DNA of 64,000 nt from DASQPR01 sp963836785 (GTDB lineage: Bacteria; Actinomycetota; Actinomycetes; Mycobacteriales; Micromonosporaceae). Numbering within the stretch: the first letter of the stretch is position 1; every line of letters begins with the position of its first letter. Made by a program: the position numbers and the translations under genes. Of this stretch, positions 45,346 to 57,465 are shown piece after piece. The stretch covers positions 346,118 through 410,117 of the forward strand of contig CAWIKW010000024.1 of NCBI GenBank assembly GCA_963836785.1, read 5' to 3'. Under the pieces are notes generated by a model. It searched no databases. It had not been told where the DNA came from and saw only the letters and a list, made by a program, of their open reading frames with translations.

Positions 45346-47241
45346 ATGACTACCAATCAAATCCTGCTCGGTGTGGGCCTGATCCTGGTGCTCGCGGTCG
45401 GCTCGCAGGTGCTAGCGAGCCAGTTGCGCATCCCGGCACTGATCATCATGCTTCCGGCCGGTTTCACGGCGGGTGCGCTCACCAGCGACGTCAATCCGGA
45501 GAAGTTGCTGGGTTCGGCCTTCCAGCCCTTGGTGTCGCTTGCCGTGGCGGTGATCCTCTATGACTCCGGTCTGGCACTCCAGTGGGGCAAGGTGCGCGGC
45601 CGCGCCCGCCGGGTCGTGCCCCGGCTGGTGCTGATCGGTGTGCCCATCACCTTCGCAATCGCCGCGGCGGTCGCGCACCCGCTCCTGGGCATGTCGACAG
45701 GAGCGGCGCTCATGACCGGCGCAATTCTGGTGGTGTCCGGACCGACGGTGGTCGGGCCGCTATTGGCGTTCATCCGCCCGACCGACCGCCTCCAGCGGAT
45801 ACTGTCCTGGGAGGGCTCGCTGATTGATCCGGTCGGCGGCATTCTCGGCGCGGTGGTGTTCCACGGCGTATTGGCACGAACGAGCCACGGTGCCGTTCAC
45901 CCGGTCGCGCAGTTCTTCATCTCGATCGCCGTAGGCGTGGCCGGCGCAGCGGTTGGCATCGCGGTCCTGTGGGTCTGTCTGCGCAAACTACATCTGGACG
46001 AGGTGCTCAGCACCACTTGCCAGCTCGCCTGCGTGATAGGTGTCGCGGCCGTCTGCGACGCCATCCGCGATGACACCGGTCTTATCGCCGCCATCCTCAT
46101 GGGACTCGCGGTCGCGAACCTACGCGGCTTCAAAATGCCTGCACGTCGACCGTTCTTCGAGACCCTCGTCCAGCTGACTATCGGGGTCCTGTTCGTGAGC
46201 ATCTCGGCCACGGTCACGCCCGCGTCAGTGCGACACCTGGTCCTGCCCACGCTCGGCCTCGTGGCCGTCCTGGTGGTCTTAACCCGCCCGCTGGTGGCCT
46301 TCATCGCCACAATCCGCACTGAGCTGCCCGGAGGGGAACGGGCGTTCATCGGCTGGATGGCACCGCGCGGAATCGTCGCCGCAGCGACCGCGTCGACCTT
46401 CGGGGCACAACTGGCTGCCAATCGCATCGGCGGCGCATCCAAGATCCTTCCAGTCGCCTTTTTGGTTATCGTCGCGACCGTCGCTCTGTACGGCCTGACC
46501 GCGAGCTCGGTCGCGCATCGCCTCGGGGTCACCCGTCCTGCCCGTACGCGTCCGCTCCTCATCGGCAGCGACCCTTGGGTCATTGACCTGGCCCGCGCGT
46601 TCCGCACGGCTGGTCTGGACGTCCTCATGTGGGCCTCGTACGAGCAGCAGCGCTCGCAGATCCGAAGCGCGTCCTTCGAGCTCGCACCGGGCCAACAGCT
46701 CGCATCCGCTGCCACTGAGGGAACCAAAGTGGAGGGCGTCAACATGATCCTCCTGCTCACCGAGGAGGACGACTTCAACGCGCTGGCCGCCAGCAATCTT
46801 GCCGGCGACTCGGACACGCCCGTCTACCGGCTTGCCCCTCGCCACCCTGGCGGCGGCGCCGATGCCCCGCACAGCGCTGGCGAAATTCTGTTCGCACCAA
46901 ACTTGACGCGCGCCGCCTTGGCCGCCGACCGCGCCGCCGGCGCACGCATCACCACGACTCGCGCCAACGGCGACACGGCACCAGGAAACGACATCCTGTT
47001 CCTGATTAACACTGAAGGCACCCTGATCCCAGTGACAAGCTCTCGTCCTCCCGCCCCACAGCCGGGCGATACGCTCGTTCAGCCTAACCGGAGGCGGATA
47101 ACCAGGAGCGCGGCAACGAGGAAGATCAACGCGCTGCTGTGGCAACGCCAACGTTGGTGGTCTGTTCCCGCCCCACGGGCCTCCCGGTTTGATCGGCGTT
47201 CGGCGTCACGCTGGGCGGAGCCGAAACGCCTTGCGGTGTAA
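45346..47241 (+). CDS. Na+(K+)/H+ antiporter, CPA1 family, with C-terminal nucleotide-binding-like domain
   Basis: 631 residues. About 12 helices over the first 400, including AVILYDSGLALQWG, GAILVVSGPTVVGPLLAF (the CPA1 conserved P-T region) and GRILSWEGSLIDPVGG-like WEGSLIDPVGGILGAVVF. From about 400, RPLLIGSDPWVIDLARAF suggests a TrkA_N/RCK-type domain. Probably exports Na+ or K+ in exchange for H+ in pH homeostasis. The last 60 residues are Arg/Ser-rich. Confidence 0.87.
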   Translation: MTTNQILLGVGLILVLAVGSQVLASQLRIPALIIMLPAGFTAGALTSDVNPEKLLGSAFQPLVSLAVAVILYDSGLALQWGKVRGRARRVVPRLVLIGVPITFAIAAAVAHPLLGMSTGAALMTGAILVVSGPTVVGPLLAFIRPTDRLQRILSWEGSLIDPVGGILGAVVFHGVLARTSHGAVHPVAQFFISIAVGVAGAAVGIAVLWVCLRKLHLDEVLSTTCQLACVIGVAAVCDAIRDDTGLIAAILMGLAVANLRGFKMPARRPFFETLVQLTIGVLFVSISATVTPASVRHLVLPTLGLVAVLVVLTRPLVAFIATIRTELPGGERAFIGWMAPRGIVAAATASTFGAQLAANRIGGASKILPVAFLVIVATVALYGLTASSVAHRLGVTRPARTRPLLIGSDPWVIDLARAFRTAGLDVLMWASYEQQRSQIRSASFELAPGQQLASAATEGTKVEGVNMILLLTEEDDFNALAASNLAGDSDTPVYRLAPRHPGGGADAPHSAGEILFAPNLTRAALAADRAAGARITTTRANGDTAPGNDILFLINTEGTLIPVTSSRPPAPQPGDTLVQPNRRRITRSAATRKINALLWQRQRWWSVPAPRASRFDRRSASRWAEPKRLAV

Positions 47242-47563
47242 CGAATGTGATGCGAGTTAACGGAGCATCTACCAAGTCCGCTCCGGTCTCTCACCGGGCG
47301 AGCGGGACGATTGCCCGACCCTTCACTCGGTCTGCGCGGGTTTCGTCGCTGTACAGGTCTTTTGCCGGCTAGCGCGCGTAGCATCACCGGTTGGACGAGG
47401 GAACCGCGGGTACTCACCGCACAGGCCGATGTCCGTGCATCCGCGGCGAGCGACCCGAGCGGCGCATCGCATGAGGGCAGCGCACGCATACGAGCCGCAT
47501 CCGCCGCGCACCCCGACACATTCGGCAACCGACAGTACCCCGATCAGAGGCGGGAGCTTTGTC
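47242..47563. other. Leader and promoter region of the dnaK operon
   Basis: No gene recognised. I looked for the HspR inverted repeat (CTTGAGT-N7-ACTCAAG) and for CIRCE and found neither. A weak sigma-70-like pair, TTGCCG with TAGCAT, lies near 47360-47385. CGGGAG sits about eight bases before the dnaK ATG. Confidence 0.4.
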
Positions 47564-49468
47564 ATGGCCAGAGCCGTCGGAATTGATCTTGGCACGACGA
47601 ATTCGGTGATCGCTGCGGTCGAAGGCGGTCAGCCGACGGTGATCGCGAACTCGGAGGGTTCCCGTACGACGCCGTCGGTCGTCGCCTTTACCGATCAGAA
47701 TGAGCGTCTCGTCGGCCAGTTGGCTCGGCGCCAGTCGATTCTGAACCCGAAGGCGACGATCTACTCGGCGAAGCGGTTCATCGGCCGCCGGTTCAACGAG
47801 GTGGCCAGCGAACTCAATACGGTCACGTACGACGTGGTGGCGGGCCCCGAGGACGCGGTGCGGTTCAAGATCCGGGACAAGCTGTACGCGCCCGAAGAGA
47901 TCTCCGCGTTGGTGCTGCGCAAGCTTGCCGACGACGCCGGAAAGTTCCTCGGTGAACGGGTGACCGAGGCGGTTCTCACGGTGCCGGCGTACTTCAATGA
48001 CGCGCAGCGGCAGGCCACCAAGGACGCCGGAAAGATCGCCGGTCTCGAGGTGCTGCGGATCATCAACGAGCCGACGGCCGCCGCGTTGGCGTATGGGCTG
48101 GACAAGAAGGGCCACGAGACGGTTCTCGTCTTCGATCTCGGCGGCGGCACGTTCGACGTGAGCATTCTCGATGTGGGCGATGGCGTGGTCGAAGTCCGTG
48201 CCACGGCGGGGGACACGCATCTGGGCGGCGACGACTTTGACCGACGCATCGTCGATCATCTCGCCGACACGTTCCAGAAGGAGAACGGCATCGACCTGCG
48301 GCAGGATCCGCAGGCGTTACAACGGTTGTTCGAGGCCGCCGAAAAGGCGAAGGTCGAGTTGTCATCGGTCACGCAGACGACGATCAACCTGCCCTTCGTT
48401 ACGGCCGACGCGAATGGTCCAAAACACCTCAACACCAACCTCATGCGTTCCACGTTCGACCAGCTGACCGCTGATCTGGTCGAGCGGTGTCACGAACCGA
48501 TCGAGCAAGCTCTGGCGGATGCAAAGGTCACCCCCGACGACCTCGACGAGGTCATCCTCGTCGGCGGATCGACGCGCATACCCGCCGTTCAGGCTCTGGT
48601 CCGCCGGTTGACCGGCGGCAAGGAGCCCAACATGACGGTCAACCCAGACGAGGTCGTGGCGGTCGGTGCCGCGATCCAGGCCGCGGTCATCAAGGGCGAA
48701 GTAAAGGACGTTCTGCTACTGGACGTCACGCCGCTGTCGCTCGGCGTCGAGACGCTCGGTGGCCTGATGACGAAAGTGATCGAGCGGAATACGACGATCC
48801 CGGCACGCCGGACCGAAGTCTTCAGCACCGCCGAAGACAACCAACCCGGCGTGGACATCGTTGTCCTGCAAGGCGAGCGGGAGCGCGCCGCCGACAACCG
48901 GGTGCTCGGCCGGTTCCGCTTGGAGAACATCCGCCCGGCGGCGCGGGGCGAGCCGCAGATCGAGGTCACCCTCGACATCGACGCCAACGGCATCCTCAAC
49001 GTATCGGCGCGGGATCGGGACACCGGCGCCGAGCAGCGGATCACGATCAGCGAAAGCTCGAACCTGGATTCGTCCGAGGTGGAGCGGATGGTCAAGGATG
49101 CCGAGGCACACCGCAGCGAGGATGCACGGCTGCGCGAAACGACCGACGCGCGCAATGAGTTGGACGCCGCGGGCCATGCGGTGCAGCGTCGCGTGGACGA
49201 GCTCGGCTCGGCGGTCGCCGTACACGAGAAGGCGCGAGCCGAGATGCTCGTGAACGATGCGCAGCAGGCGCTGAAGGAACAGGCGCCACTGGACCGCTTG
49301 CGTTCGCTCACCGGCGAACTGCTCCAAGTGGCGCAAGGGCTTTCGGCGTCCGCGGCGGGCGCTGGTGCGCCAGGCACTGGAGCGCCAGGCGGCGCAGAAG
49401 GCTCGCCCCGGCCTGACGGCGCGGGTGGGGACGATGACGTCATCGACGCTGACTTCAGTGAGGGGTGA
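47564..49468 (+). CDS. dnaK: Hsp70 chaperone DnaK
   Basis: 634 residues, near the usual length. ATPase domain motifs are VGIDLGTTNSVIAAVEGGQP, IINEPTAAALAYGLDKK, VFDLGGGTFDVSILDVGDG and VILVGGSTRIPAVQALV. The substrate domain has ITISESSNLDSSEVERMVKD and a C-terminal Gly/Pro/Ala tail ending DDDVIDADFSEG. It folds and protects proteins in the cytosol with GrpE and DnaJ encoded downstream. ATG at 47564. First gene of a six-gene chaperone operon. No HspR gene is attached. Confidence 0.95.
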   Translation: MARAVGIDLGTTNSVIAAVEGGQPTVIANSEGSRTTPSVVAFTDQNERLVGQLARRQSILNPKATIYSAKRFIGRRFNEVASELNTVTYDVVAGPEDAVRFKIRDKLYAPEEISALVLRKLADDAGKFLGERVTEAVLTVPAYFNDAQRQATKDAGKIAGLEVLRIINEPTAAALAYGLDKKGHETVLVFDLGGGTFDVSILDVGDGVVEVRATAGDTHLGGDDFDRRIVDHLADTFQKENGIDLRQDPQALQRLFEAAEKAKVELSSVTQTTINLPFVTADANGPKHLNTNLMRSTFDQLTADLVERCHEPIEQALADAKVTPDDLDEVILVGGSTRIPAVQALVRRLTGGKEPNMTVNPDEVVAVGAAIQAAVIKGEVKDVLLLDVTPLSLGVETLGGLMTKVIERNTTIPARRTEVFSTAEDNQPGVDIVVLQGERERAADNRVLGRFRLENIRPAARGEPQIEVTLDIDANGILNVSARDRDTGAEQRITISESSNLDSSEVERMVKDAEAHRSEDARLRETTDARNELDAAGHAVQRRVDELGSAVAVHEKARAEMLVNDAQQALKEQAPLDRLRSLTGELLQVAQGLSASAAGAGAPGTGAPGGAEGSPRPDGAGGDDDVIDADFSEG

Positions 49469-49473
49469 GTGCG

Positions 49474-50043
49474 GTGACGGACCCGGGCAGTCGGTTTACC
49501 CCCGACGGCGCCGCGGACCGTGCCGGCACCGGTAACGGGCACGCGTCCGCCGATCGCGATGATGTGCCGATCGTAGACGACGCGGCGACGATCAAGGCAT
49601 TGCAGGAGCAGGTCGCCGAGCTGGAGGACCGGTGGCGGCGCGCCGCCGCGGACCTCGACAACGTCCGCAAACGGGCGGTCCGCGACGTGGCGATCCAGCG
49701 GGCGGACGAGCGCGGCCGGGTGACGGCCGCGCTGCTGCCGATCATCGACAACCTGGATCTGGCGTTGGAGCACGCGGACGCCGACCCGAAAACGATCATC
49801 GACGGCGTACGTGCGGTACGCGATCAGGCGACCCAGGTTCTGGCGGCGTTGGGTTTCGCGCGCTACGACGACGTGGGCGAACAATTCGACCCCGCTCGCC
49901 ATGAGGCCGTCGGCGTGATCAATGATCCGACCACCGCGCCAGGGACGATCGTGCGGGTCATGCGTCCGGGATACGGCGACAGTGACCATCAGCTGCGCCC
50001 GGCCTCGGTGGTGGTGGCCTCGGGAGTCGACGATGGCGGCTAG
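49474..50043 (+). CDS. grpE: Nucleotide exchange factor GrpE
   Basis: 189 residues. Central coiled coil LQEQVAELEDRWRRAAADLD, then NVRKRAVRDVAIQRADERGR, and the beta domain FDPARHEAVGVINDPTTAPG. It releases ADP from DnaK. GTG at 49474 is preferred because AGGGG is about eight bases upstream; GTG at 49465, overlapping the dnaK stop, is possible. Overlaps dnaJ by 11 bases. Confidence 0.92.
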   Translation: MTDPGSRFTPDGAADRAGTGNGHASADRDDVPIVDDAATIKALQEQVAELEDRWRRAAADLDNVRKRAVRDVAIQRADERGRVTAALLPIIDNLDLALEHADADPKTIIDGVRAVRDQATQVLAALGFARYDDVGEQFDPARHEAVGVINDPTTAPGTIVRVMRPGYGDSDHQLRPASVVVASGVDDGG

Positions 50044-50971
50044 CCGCGACTTCTACCAGATTCTCGGCGTGCCGAGGACGGCGAGCGCCGCGGAGATCCA
50101 AGCCGCCTATCGCCGTCTCGCTCGGCAGTACCACCCCGACGTCAATTCGGACCCCGCCGCCGAGGACCGGTTCAAGCAGATCGGCGAGGCATACGATGTG
50201 CTGTCCGATCCGGACACGCGTCGGCGCTACGACGCGTACGGCCCGGACTTCCGGCACGTGCCGGACGGCGCGGATCAGCGCTCGCGCGGTCGTGCCCGAG
50301 CCGGTGCACGAACCGACGACGGCCGCCGCGCCGGCGGTGACGAAGACGTCTGGTTCAGCACCGACGGCGCCGACGTGGACCTCGAGGATCTCCTTGGCGG
50401 CATGTTCGGCGGACGCCGTGGCTGGGGTCCGATCCCCGGCGCCGATCAGGAGGCGCAGATCGAGTTGTCGCTGGAGGATGCCTACCGCGGTGGGACCAGA
50501 ACGCTGACGCTGGCCGGCGGCGCTGGCACGCGCAACTACGATGTGACGATCCCGGCGGGAGTCGTTGACGGGCAACGCATCCGGCTGGCCGGGCAGGGCG
50601 GTCAAGGCAGCGACGGAGCCGCCGCTGGCGACCTCTACTTAGTGGTACGGATCCGACCGGATCGCCGCTACCGCGTAGACGGTCGAGATGTCACCACGAC
50701 GCTGCCGCTCGCGGCATGGGAGGCGGCACTCGGTGCGAAGGTGGCCGTCCCAACGCCGACCGGCGACAAGACGTTGACGGTGCCACCGGGCACGTCCAGT
50801 GGGCGTCGGCTGCGCCTTCGCGGCCAGGGCATCCCGAACCCGAGGGGTCAGCCGGGTGACCTCTACGCCGAGATACGCGTCATGGTGCCGCCAAAGCTCA
50901 CCGACGAGGAGCGCCGGCAGTTCGAGCAACTCGCGGCCACGTCCACCTTCGACCCGAGGAGTGCGCGATGA
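50033..50971 (+). CDS. dnaJ: DnaJ/CbpA-type co-chaperone
   Basis: 312 residues. J domain in residues 1-70 (DFYQILGVPRTASAAEIQAA with QYHPDVN carrying HPD). A Gly/Arg-rich linker (75-115) and the C-terminal substrate domain (DYRGGTRTLTL-like AYRGGTRTLTLAGG, PGTSSGRRLRLRGQGIPNPR) follow. The Cys-rich zinc centre of DnaJ is absent, so it is CbpA-like. Its stop overlaps the next gene (ATGA), a CbpM-like modulator, which supports the CbpA assignment. Confidence 0.9.
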   Translation: MAASRDFYQILGVPRTASAAEIQAAYRRLARQYHPDVNSDPAAEDRFKQIGEAYDVLSDPDTRRRYDAYGPDFRHVPDGADQRSRGRARAGARTDDGRRAGGDEDVWFSTDGADVDLEDLLGGMFGGRRGWGPIPGADQEAQIELSLEDAYRGGTRTLTLAGGAGTRNYDVTIPAGVVDGQRIRLAGQGGQGSDGAAAGDLYLVVRIRPDRRYRVDGRDVTTTLPLAAWEAALGAKVAVPTPTGDKTLTVPPGTSSGRRLRLRGQGIPNPRGQPGDLYAEIRVMVPPKLTDEERRQFEQLAATSTFDPRSAR

Positions 50972-51269
50972 CCCACACCACCGCCATTGTCCGCATCCGG
51001 CCTGCGGCCGCGGGCATGGACATCGACTCGTTCGCCGCTGCGACCAGACTGCACCCCGACCTGGTACGCCGATTCGTCGCGCTCGGACTCCTCGACGCAT
51101 ACACCGATAGCGCCGGCCACACGATGTTGCGTCGCAGCGATATCGCGAGGGTCGCGCGGATCCAACGCCTACGCGCCGGCTTCGGCCTCAACTATGCCGC
51201 GACCGGCCTCGTCCTTGACCTGTTAGACCGCCTCGATGCGCGGATCCGCAACTCGGTAGGAGGCACATC

Positions 51270-51288
<19 letters not shown>
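50968..51288 (+). CDS. MerR-like chaperone modulator (CbpM-like)
   Basis: 106 residues, a single winged-helix domain: DSFAAATRLHPDLVRRFVAL, DSAGHTMLRRSDIARVARIQ, GFGLNYAATGLVLDLLDRLD. This is the CbpM/HspR-like pattern. In CbpM the domain binds the J domain and inhibits CbpA. It could instead act as an HspR-type repressor of the operon, but no HspR site is seen upstream. Overlaps dnaJ by four and clpB by 19 bases. Confidence 0.8.
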
Positions 51289-53891
<2,603 letters not shown>

Positions 53892-53895
<4 letters not shown>

Positions 53896-54332
53896 CGGTC
53901 GCGACCGCCGCCAATATCGTGGCCTGCCCGCACTGCGGGCAGCGAAATCGAGTCCGGGCCGCCGGCGCCGGAGTGCCGCGTTGCGGGAATTGCCAGCAGC
54001 CGCTGCCGTGGATCACCACTGCCAGCGACGATTCGTTCGCCGATGTGGTCGAGGCGTCCCGGAGTCCGGTTCTCGTCGACTTTTGGGCGACCTGGTGCGG
54101 GCCATGCCGGGTAGTCAGCCCAGCACTCGAACAGGTGGCGCGCGACCTCGCCGGATCGGTCAAGCTCACCAAGATCGACGTCGACGCCTCCCCGAGGACG
54201 TCCGCGCGCTTCGCCGTACAGGCCGTACCGACGCTGTTGGTCATTAGCGGCGGCGAGGTCCGGGCGCGACGTGCCGGCGCTGCGCCGGCGGCGGCGATTC
54301 GGCAATGGGTCACCGAGGCAATCTCAGGTTGA
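53892..54332 (+). CDS. Thioredoxin with N-terminal zinc ribbon (Trx2/TrxC type)
   Basis: 146 residues. The N-terminus has two CxxC pairs (CPHCGQRN and CGNCQQPLPW), a zinc ribbon as in thioredoxin 2. The thioredoxin domain has VLVDFWATWCGPCRVVSPAL (active site CGPC) and VQAVPTLLVISGGE. It reduces disulfides, and zinc-bound forms work under oxidative stress. ATG overlaps the restored clpB stop, so it is the last gene of the chaperone operon. Confidence 0.9.
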
Positions 54333-54491
54333 CGGATGGAATCAAGTTGAGTCTATGGAACAAATTCGACAAACCACCGTGACAGATGGGCGTGCTGCGC
54401 CAGTCTGGTGACGTGAGTTCAGGCGCGCCCGACCCTATGCACCATCGGTGTCTTCGCCGCCGCGCCTTACGGCCGAACGTCGGGGCTTCGC

Positions 54492-55275
54492 GTGGGTGCT
54501 GACGGCAGCCGAGCGGGCGGCCGCCGTGACCGTAGCCAAGCTGTGGGGCGCCACAGCTACCACTACCTACTCCTCGGCGTTCTCGTCCTTTACCTGCTGA
54601 TCATCCTGGTGTCCACTCAGCAGGTCGGCGGCCCGCTGCGGGTCGCGGTACTCGGCGCGCTGGCGCTGGTGACCATAAGGACCGGGCGTCGCGCGGGAGC
54701 GTTGGCCACGCCGATGCTGGTCCTCGTCGTGGTCTCGATCCTAGCGACGCTGGTCGCGGCCATTGTCGACAACGCGACCCTGACGGCCTGCGTTTCGCAG
54801 GCATCCATCGTGGTGCTCGCGGTGTCCATGATTGTTGTGCTCGCGCGGACGCTGCTCGCCGCAGCGCGTCATCGACAGCCGGGCGGTCGGCGGTGTGCTG
54901 ACCATCTACCTGCTGCTCGGACTGCTGTTCTCCGCAGCGCACGGGTTCTTCGCCGCCCTGATCACCGATTACCTCAACGGCGTCACCGGCCACCCAACGC
55001 CATCAGACACGCTCTACTTCAGCCTGATCACGCTAACCACCGTCGGCTACGGCGACATAACGCCGGTCGCGAACGTCGCACGCGCGATCGCGTCGGCCGA
55101 GGCACTCACCGGCCAGCTGTACCTCGTATCGGTCGTGGCCGCCGTCGTCGCCCGCTTCCGGCCATCCCGAGCGCTCCGCACCGAGGACACCAGCACGCAG
55201 ACCCCGGACGACGACGGGTCAAACGTACCGGAGTCGAGAGCCGGCGACGACAGCGGCGGCAACGCGTCGACCTGA
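54492..55275 (+). pseudogene. Two-pore-domain-type K+ channel with one frame break
   Basis: The first frame (GTG at 54492) gives about four hydrophobic segments (YHYLLLGVLVLYLLIILVST; ALATPMLVLVVVSILATLVA). The second frame gives a pore module VGGVLTIYLLLGLLFSAAHG, then LITLTTVGYGDITPVANVAR (selectivity filter TVGYGD) and a C-terminal helix. Removing one base near 54855-54868 joins them. The span of 784 bases is a multiple of three plus one. The restored protein of about 260 residues is an Ion_trans_2-type potassium channel. As written both halves are broken. Confidence 0.8.
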
Positions 55276-55635
55276 CGCTGCGGACTATGCCGGCGAGCGT
55301 CCGCCGATTCAGGTCACTGCGACGTGGCCGGCTTAGCCGGTGACGAGGCTCGAGTCTCGCTCCATTGCCGGGTGCGCAGGTGACGTACGCGTCATACCGA
55401 TGCCATCGCTACCGTCCAGGGTGGCGAGGCACCTCATTGAGCCGTTTGCCCCTGACTACACATCGGCCAACGCAAATGGAGCCGGCTCGGATCGTCAGCC
55501 TTTGCGTTGGATCTTATGACCGACCACGCAGGCGGAACGCGCGGTTGTAGCAGCGTCTATTTGTTCTACCGGATAGGCCATCGTGGCCGTCGAGGACGGC
55601 CCAAGCGGGCAAACTCTCCAGTGGGAGGACGCGTG
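55276..55635. other. Intergenic stretch, no gene recognised
   Basis: Lies between the channel and the DUF1345 gene. Short frames here are Arg-rich and unlike known proteins. GTGGGAGGA at its end is a strong ribosome site for the next gene. Confidence 0.4.
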
Positions 55636-56487
55636 ATGTCGAACAGGGCAAGGAACCCCGAGGAAGTCGTCGCCAGCGCGGTGGCGTACCCAGGGTCAGG
55701 CCTTCGCAGTTCATCGCGAGTGTGCGGTCGCCGTCGCGGTGTGCTGTCTGGCCCCGCGGATGAGCCTGCGAAATGGCAAGGTGTTGATGAACGAATGTCA
55801 TCGGGCCCGAGTCCAGACACTCAGCCGGCGCGGCCGGACGGCGACGAACAGGGCGAGCGGTGGTGGCCGGTAGCGCTGGCGATCGTGGTCACCGTGGCTC
55901 TCCATGTGGCGCTGCCAGCGAAGTACCGGGTGAATCCCGCGTGGGTACTTCCCGTCGTGTTGCTGGGGCTGCTGGCTGCCGTGATCATCGGGGACCCCGG
56001 ACGAATCGACCGCCAGAAACCCTGGCTGCGGATCACCATCGGCGCCATCATTGCACTGCTAGCGCTCGCGAACCTGGGCGCCGCCGGCCGCCTTGTCGGC
56101 GACATCCTCACCAACAACAAGCTCTACGCCAACAACGCAACCGCGCTGCTGGCCACCGGCGGGGTGGTCTGGGTGACCAACGTCATCGCGTTCGCGCTGT
56201 GGTACTGGGACCTCGACCGGGGCGGCGCCGCTGCGCGGGCGCACCACCCGAACAAGAACCCAGCGTTCGTCTTCCCGGAAATGCAGCACACCGACTTCGT
56301 ACCTGACGGTTGGGTGCCGCGCTTCGCCGACTACCTGTCTCTCGCGTTTTGGACCGCCACCGCGTTCAGCCCCACCGACGTGTCAGCGATCAAACGGTGG
56401 GCCAAACTGTTGATGATCACCGAAGCGGTGGTGTCTCTCCTCATCGGCCTACTCGTGATCGCCCGCGCAATCAACATATTGACGTAG
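55636..56487 (+). CDS. DUF1345 membrane protein
   Basis: Five or so hydrophobic segments (WWPVALAIVVTVALHVALPA; ITIGAIIALLALANLGAAGR; NATALLATGGVVWVTNVIAF) with the DUF1345 signature ALWYWDLDRGGAAAR, and FADYLSLAFWTATAFSPTDV near the C-terminus. Start ATG at 55636 has GGAGGA six bases upstream, giving 283 residues. ATG at 55795 (230 residues) is closer to the family's usual length but has a weak site. The extra N-terminus is polar and unlike the family. Function unknown. Confidence 0.75.
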   Translation: MSNRARNPEEVVASAVAYPGSGLRSSSRVCGRRRGVLSGPADEPAKWQGVDERMSSGPSPDTQPARPDGDEQGERWWPVALAIVVTVALHVALPAKYRVNPAWVLPVVLLGLLAAVIIGDPGRIDRQKPWLRITIGAIIALLALANLGAAGRLVGDILTNNKLYANNATALLATGGVVWVTNVIAFALWYWDLDRGGAAARAHHPNKNPAFVFPEMQHTDFVPDGWVPRFADYLSLAFWTATAFSPTDVSAIKRWAKLLMITEAVVSLLIGLLVIARAINILT

Positions 56488-56545
56488 CAATTGGAATTCC
56501 TCGTGCTTGGGAGCCACCGATCAACATGGCCGCTTTTGGAGAGCG

Positions 56546-57124
56546 CTAGCCCTGGCCTAGCCATTCCGCATAGGACTGGGATTCATCCAGCCCGGGTTCC
56601 AGACCACCGGGCAGGGCCTGGGCGAACACCAGCGCGGCGGTGGCCTCGAGTTCGCTGCGCAGCTGATCGGTGGGGCCGGTCGCCTCCAACCCCAGCGTCC
56701 ACCAGTCCTGGCCGTGCGTGTGGACCTCAGTGAGCTCGACCTCGCACCGCGCCGTCGGGCCTTCCCGTGCGGTGGCCGCCACGATCTGCCGGTTGACCGA
56801 TGACAACGCACTGATGCGCCGCCTTTTGCGTACCGGTCTCCAGCCGGTCTGGTCACCGCTGGGCTGGCTGGGCGGGCTGAAGGGAAAGGACCACTTCTGC
56901 CAGGCCTCCATGAGTCCGCGGGCGCGGTCGTCCACCTGAAGGATTCCCGGGCTCCCTCGGTATGCCTTCACCTCTAATGCCCCGCCTCCGCGGATCTTCA
57001 CTGAGAGCCCGGGCAACGGCGGATTCAGCAGGTAGGTGTCCTCGCGTGACTCCGGCGCGGCCGGGGTTCGCCCGAACCATCCGGCCATTGCGGCCTCCAG
57101 TTGGCCCGGGAAGATCCAGCGCAC
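56546..57124 (-). CDS. Conserved hypothetical protein
   Basis: 192 residues beginning MRWIFPGQLEAAMAGWFGR (GTG start at 57124; a stop lies 17 codons upstream in frame). Then DTYLLNPPLPGLSVKIRGGG and LEVKAYRGSPGILQVDDRAR. I have seen this pattern in uncharacterised bacterial proteins, but no function is assigned. Ends 59 bases from the convergent DUF1345 gene. Confidence 0.65.
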   Translation of the reverse strand: MRWIFPGQLEAAMAGWFGRTPAAPESREDTYLLNPPLPGLSVKIRGGGALEVKAYRGSPGILQVDDRARGLMEAWQKWSFPFSPPSQPSGDQTGWRPVRKRRRISALSSVNRQIVAATAREGPTARCEVELTEVHTHGQDWWTLGLEATGPTDQLRSELEATAALVFAQALPGGLEPGLDESQSYAEWLGQG

Positions 57125-57465
57125 CTCGAGGCTGCGGATTGGTTCGGTTATCGGCGTCTGGGAGCGGTTCGGCGGTCATCATCACATGCTCCTGACGCTG
57201 GCTGACGGCCTCCTTGGGGCGCTGCCGCCGCGTGCGTGTTTCCATCGGGGCGGGCCGGGCGCAGCCGCGGGCCGAGTGGACACTCCATGGTGACCCTGCC
57301 CGGCCGGCCGGGAGCTGGGGATTCTGCTTCCCGGGTGAAGTTGTTTCCGCGCGTCTAGCGTGGATAGGCGGGAGCGCACACGAAGCGGGGGTCAGGTGTT
57401 GAGCGCTCGTGGGGGCCCGTGGCCGGGGGCCGGGCGGATGTTTGGTCTGCGTGGGGGTGAGTGGG
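57125..57465. other. Divergent promoter region, no gene recognised
   Basis: Separates the minus-strand hypothetical gene and the DUF2252 gene. A possible stress-sigma-like pair (GTTT near 57341 and GGATAG near 57361) faces the DUF2252 gene. The remainder is GC-rich and unassigned. Confidence 0.35.

Noticed and set aside
47242..47563. HspR/HAIR or CIRCE element upstream of dnaK
   Set aside because: No CTTGAGT inverted repeat and no CIRCE repeat could be found on inspection.
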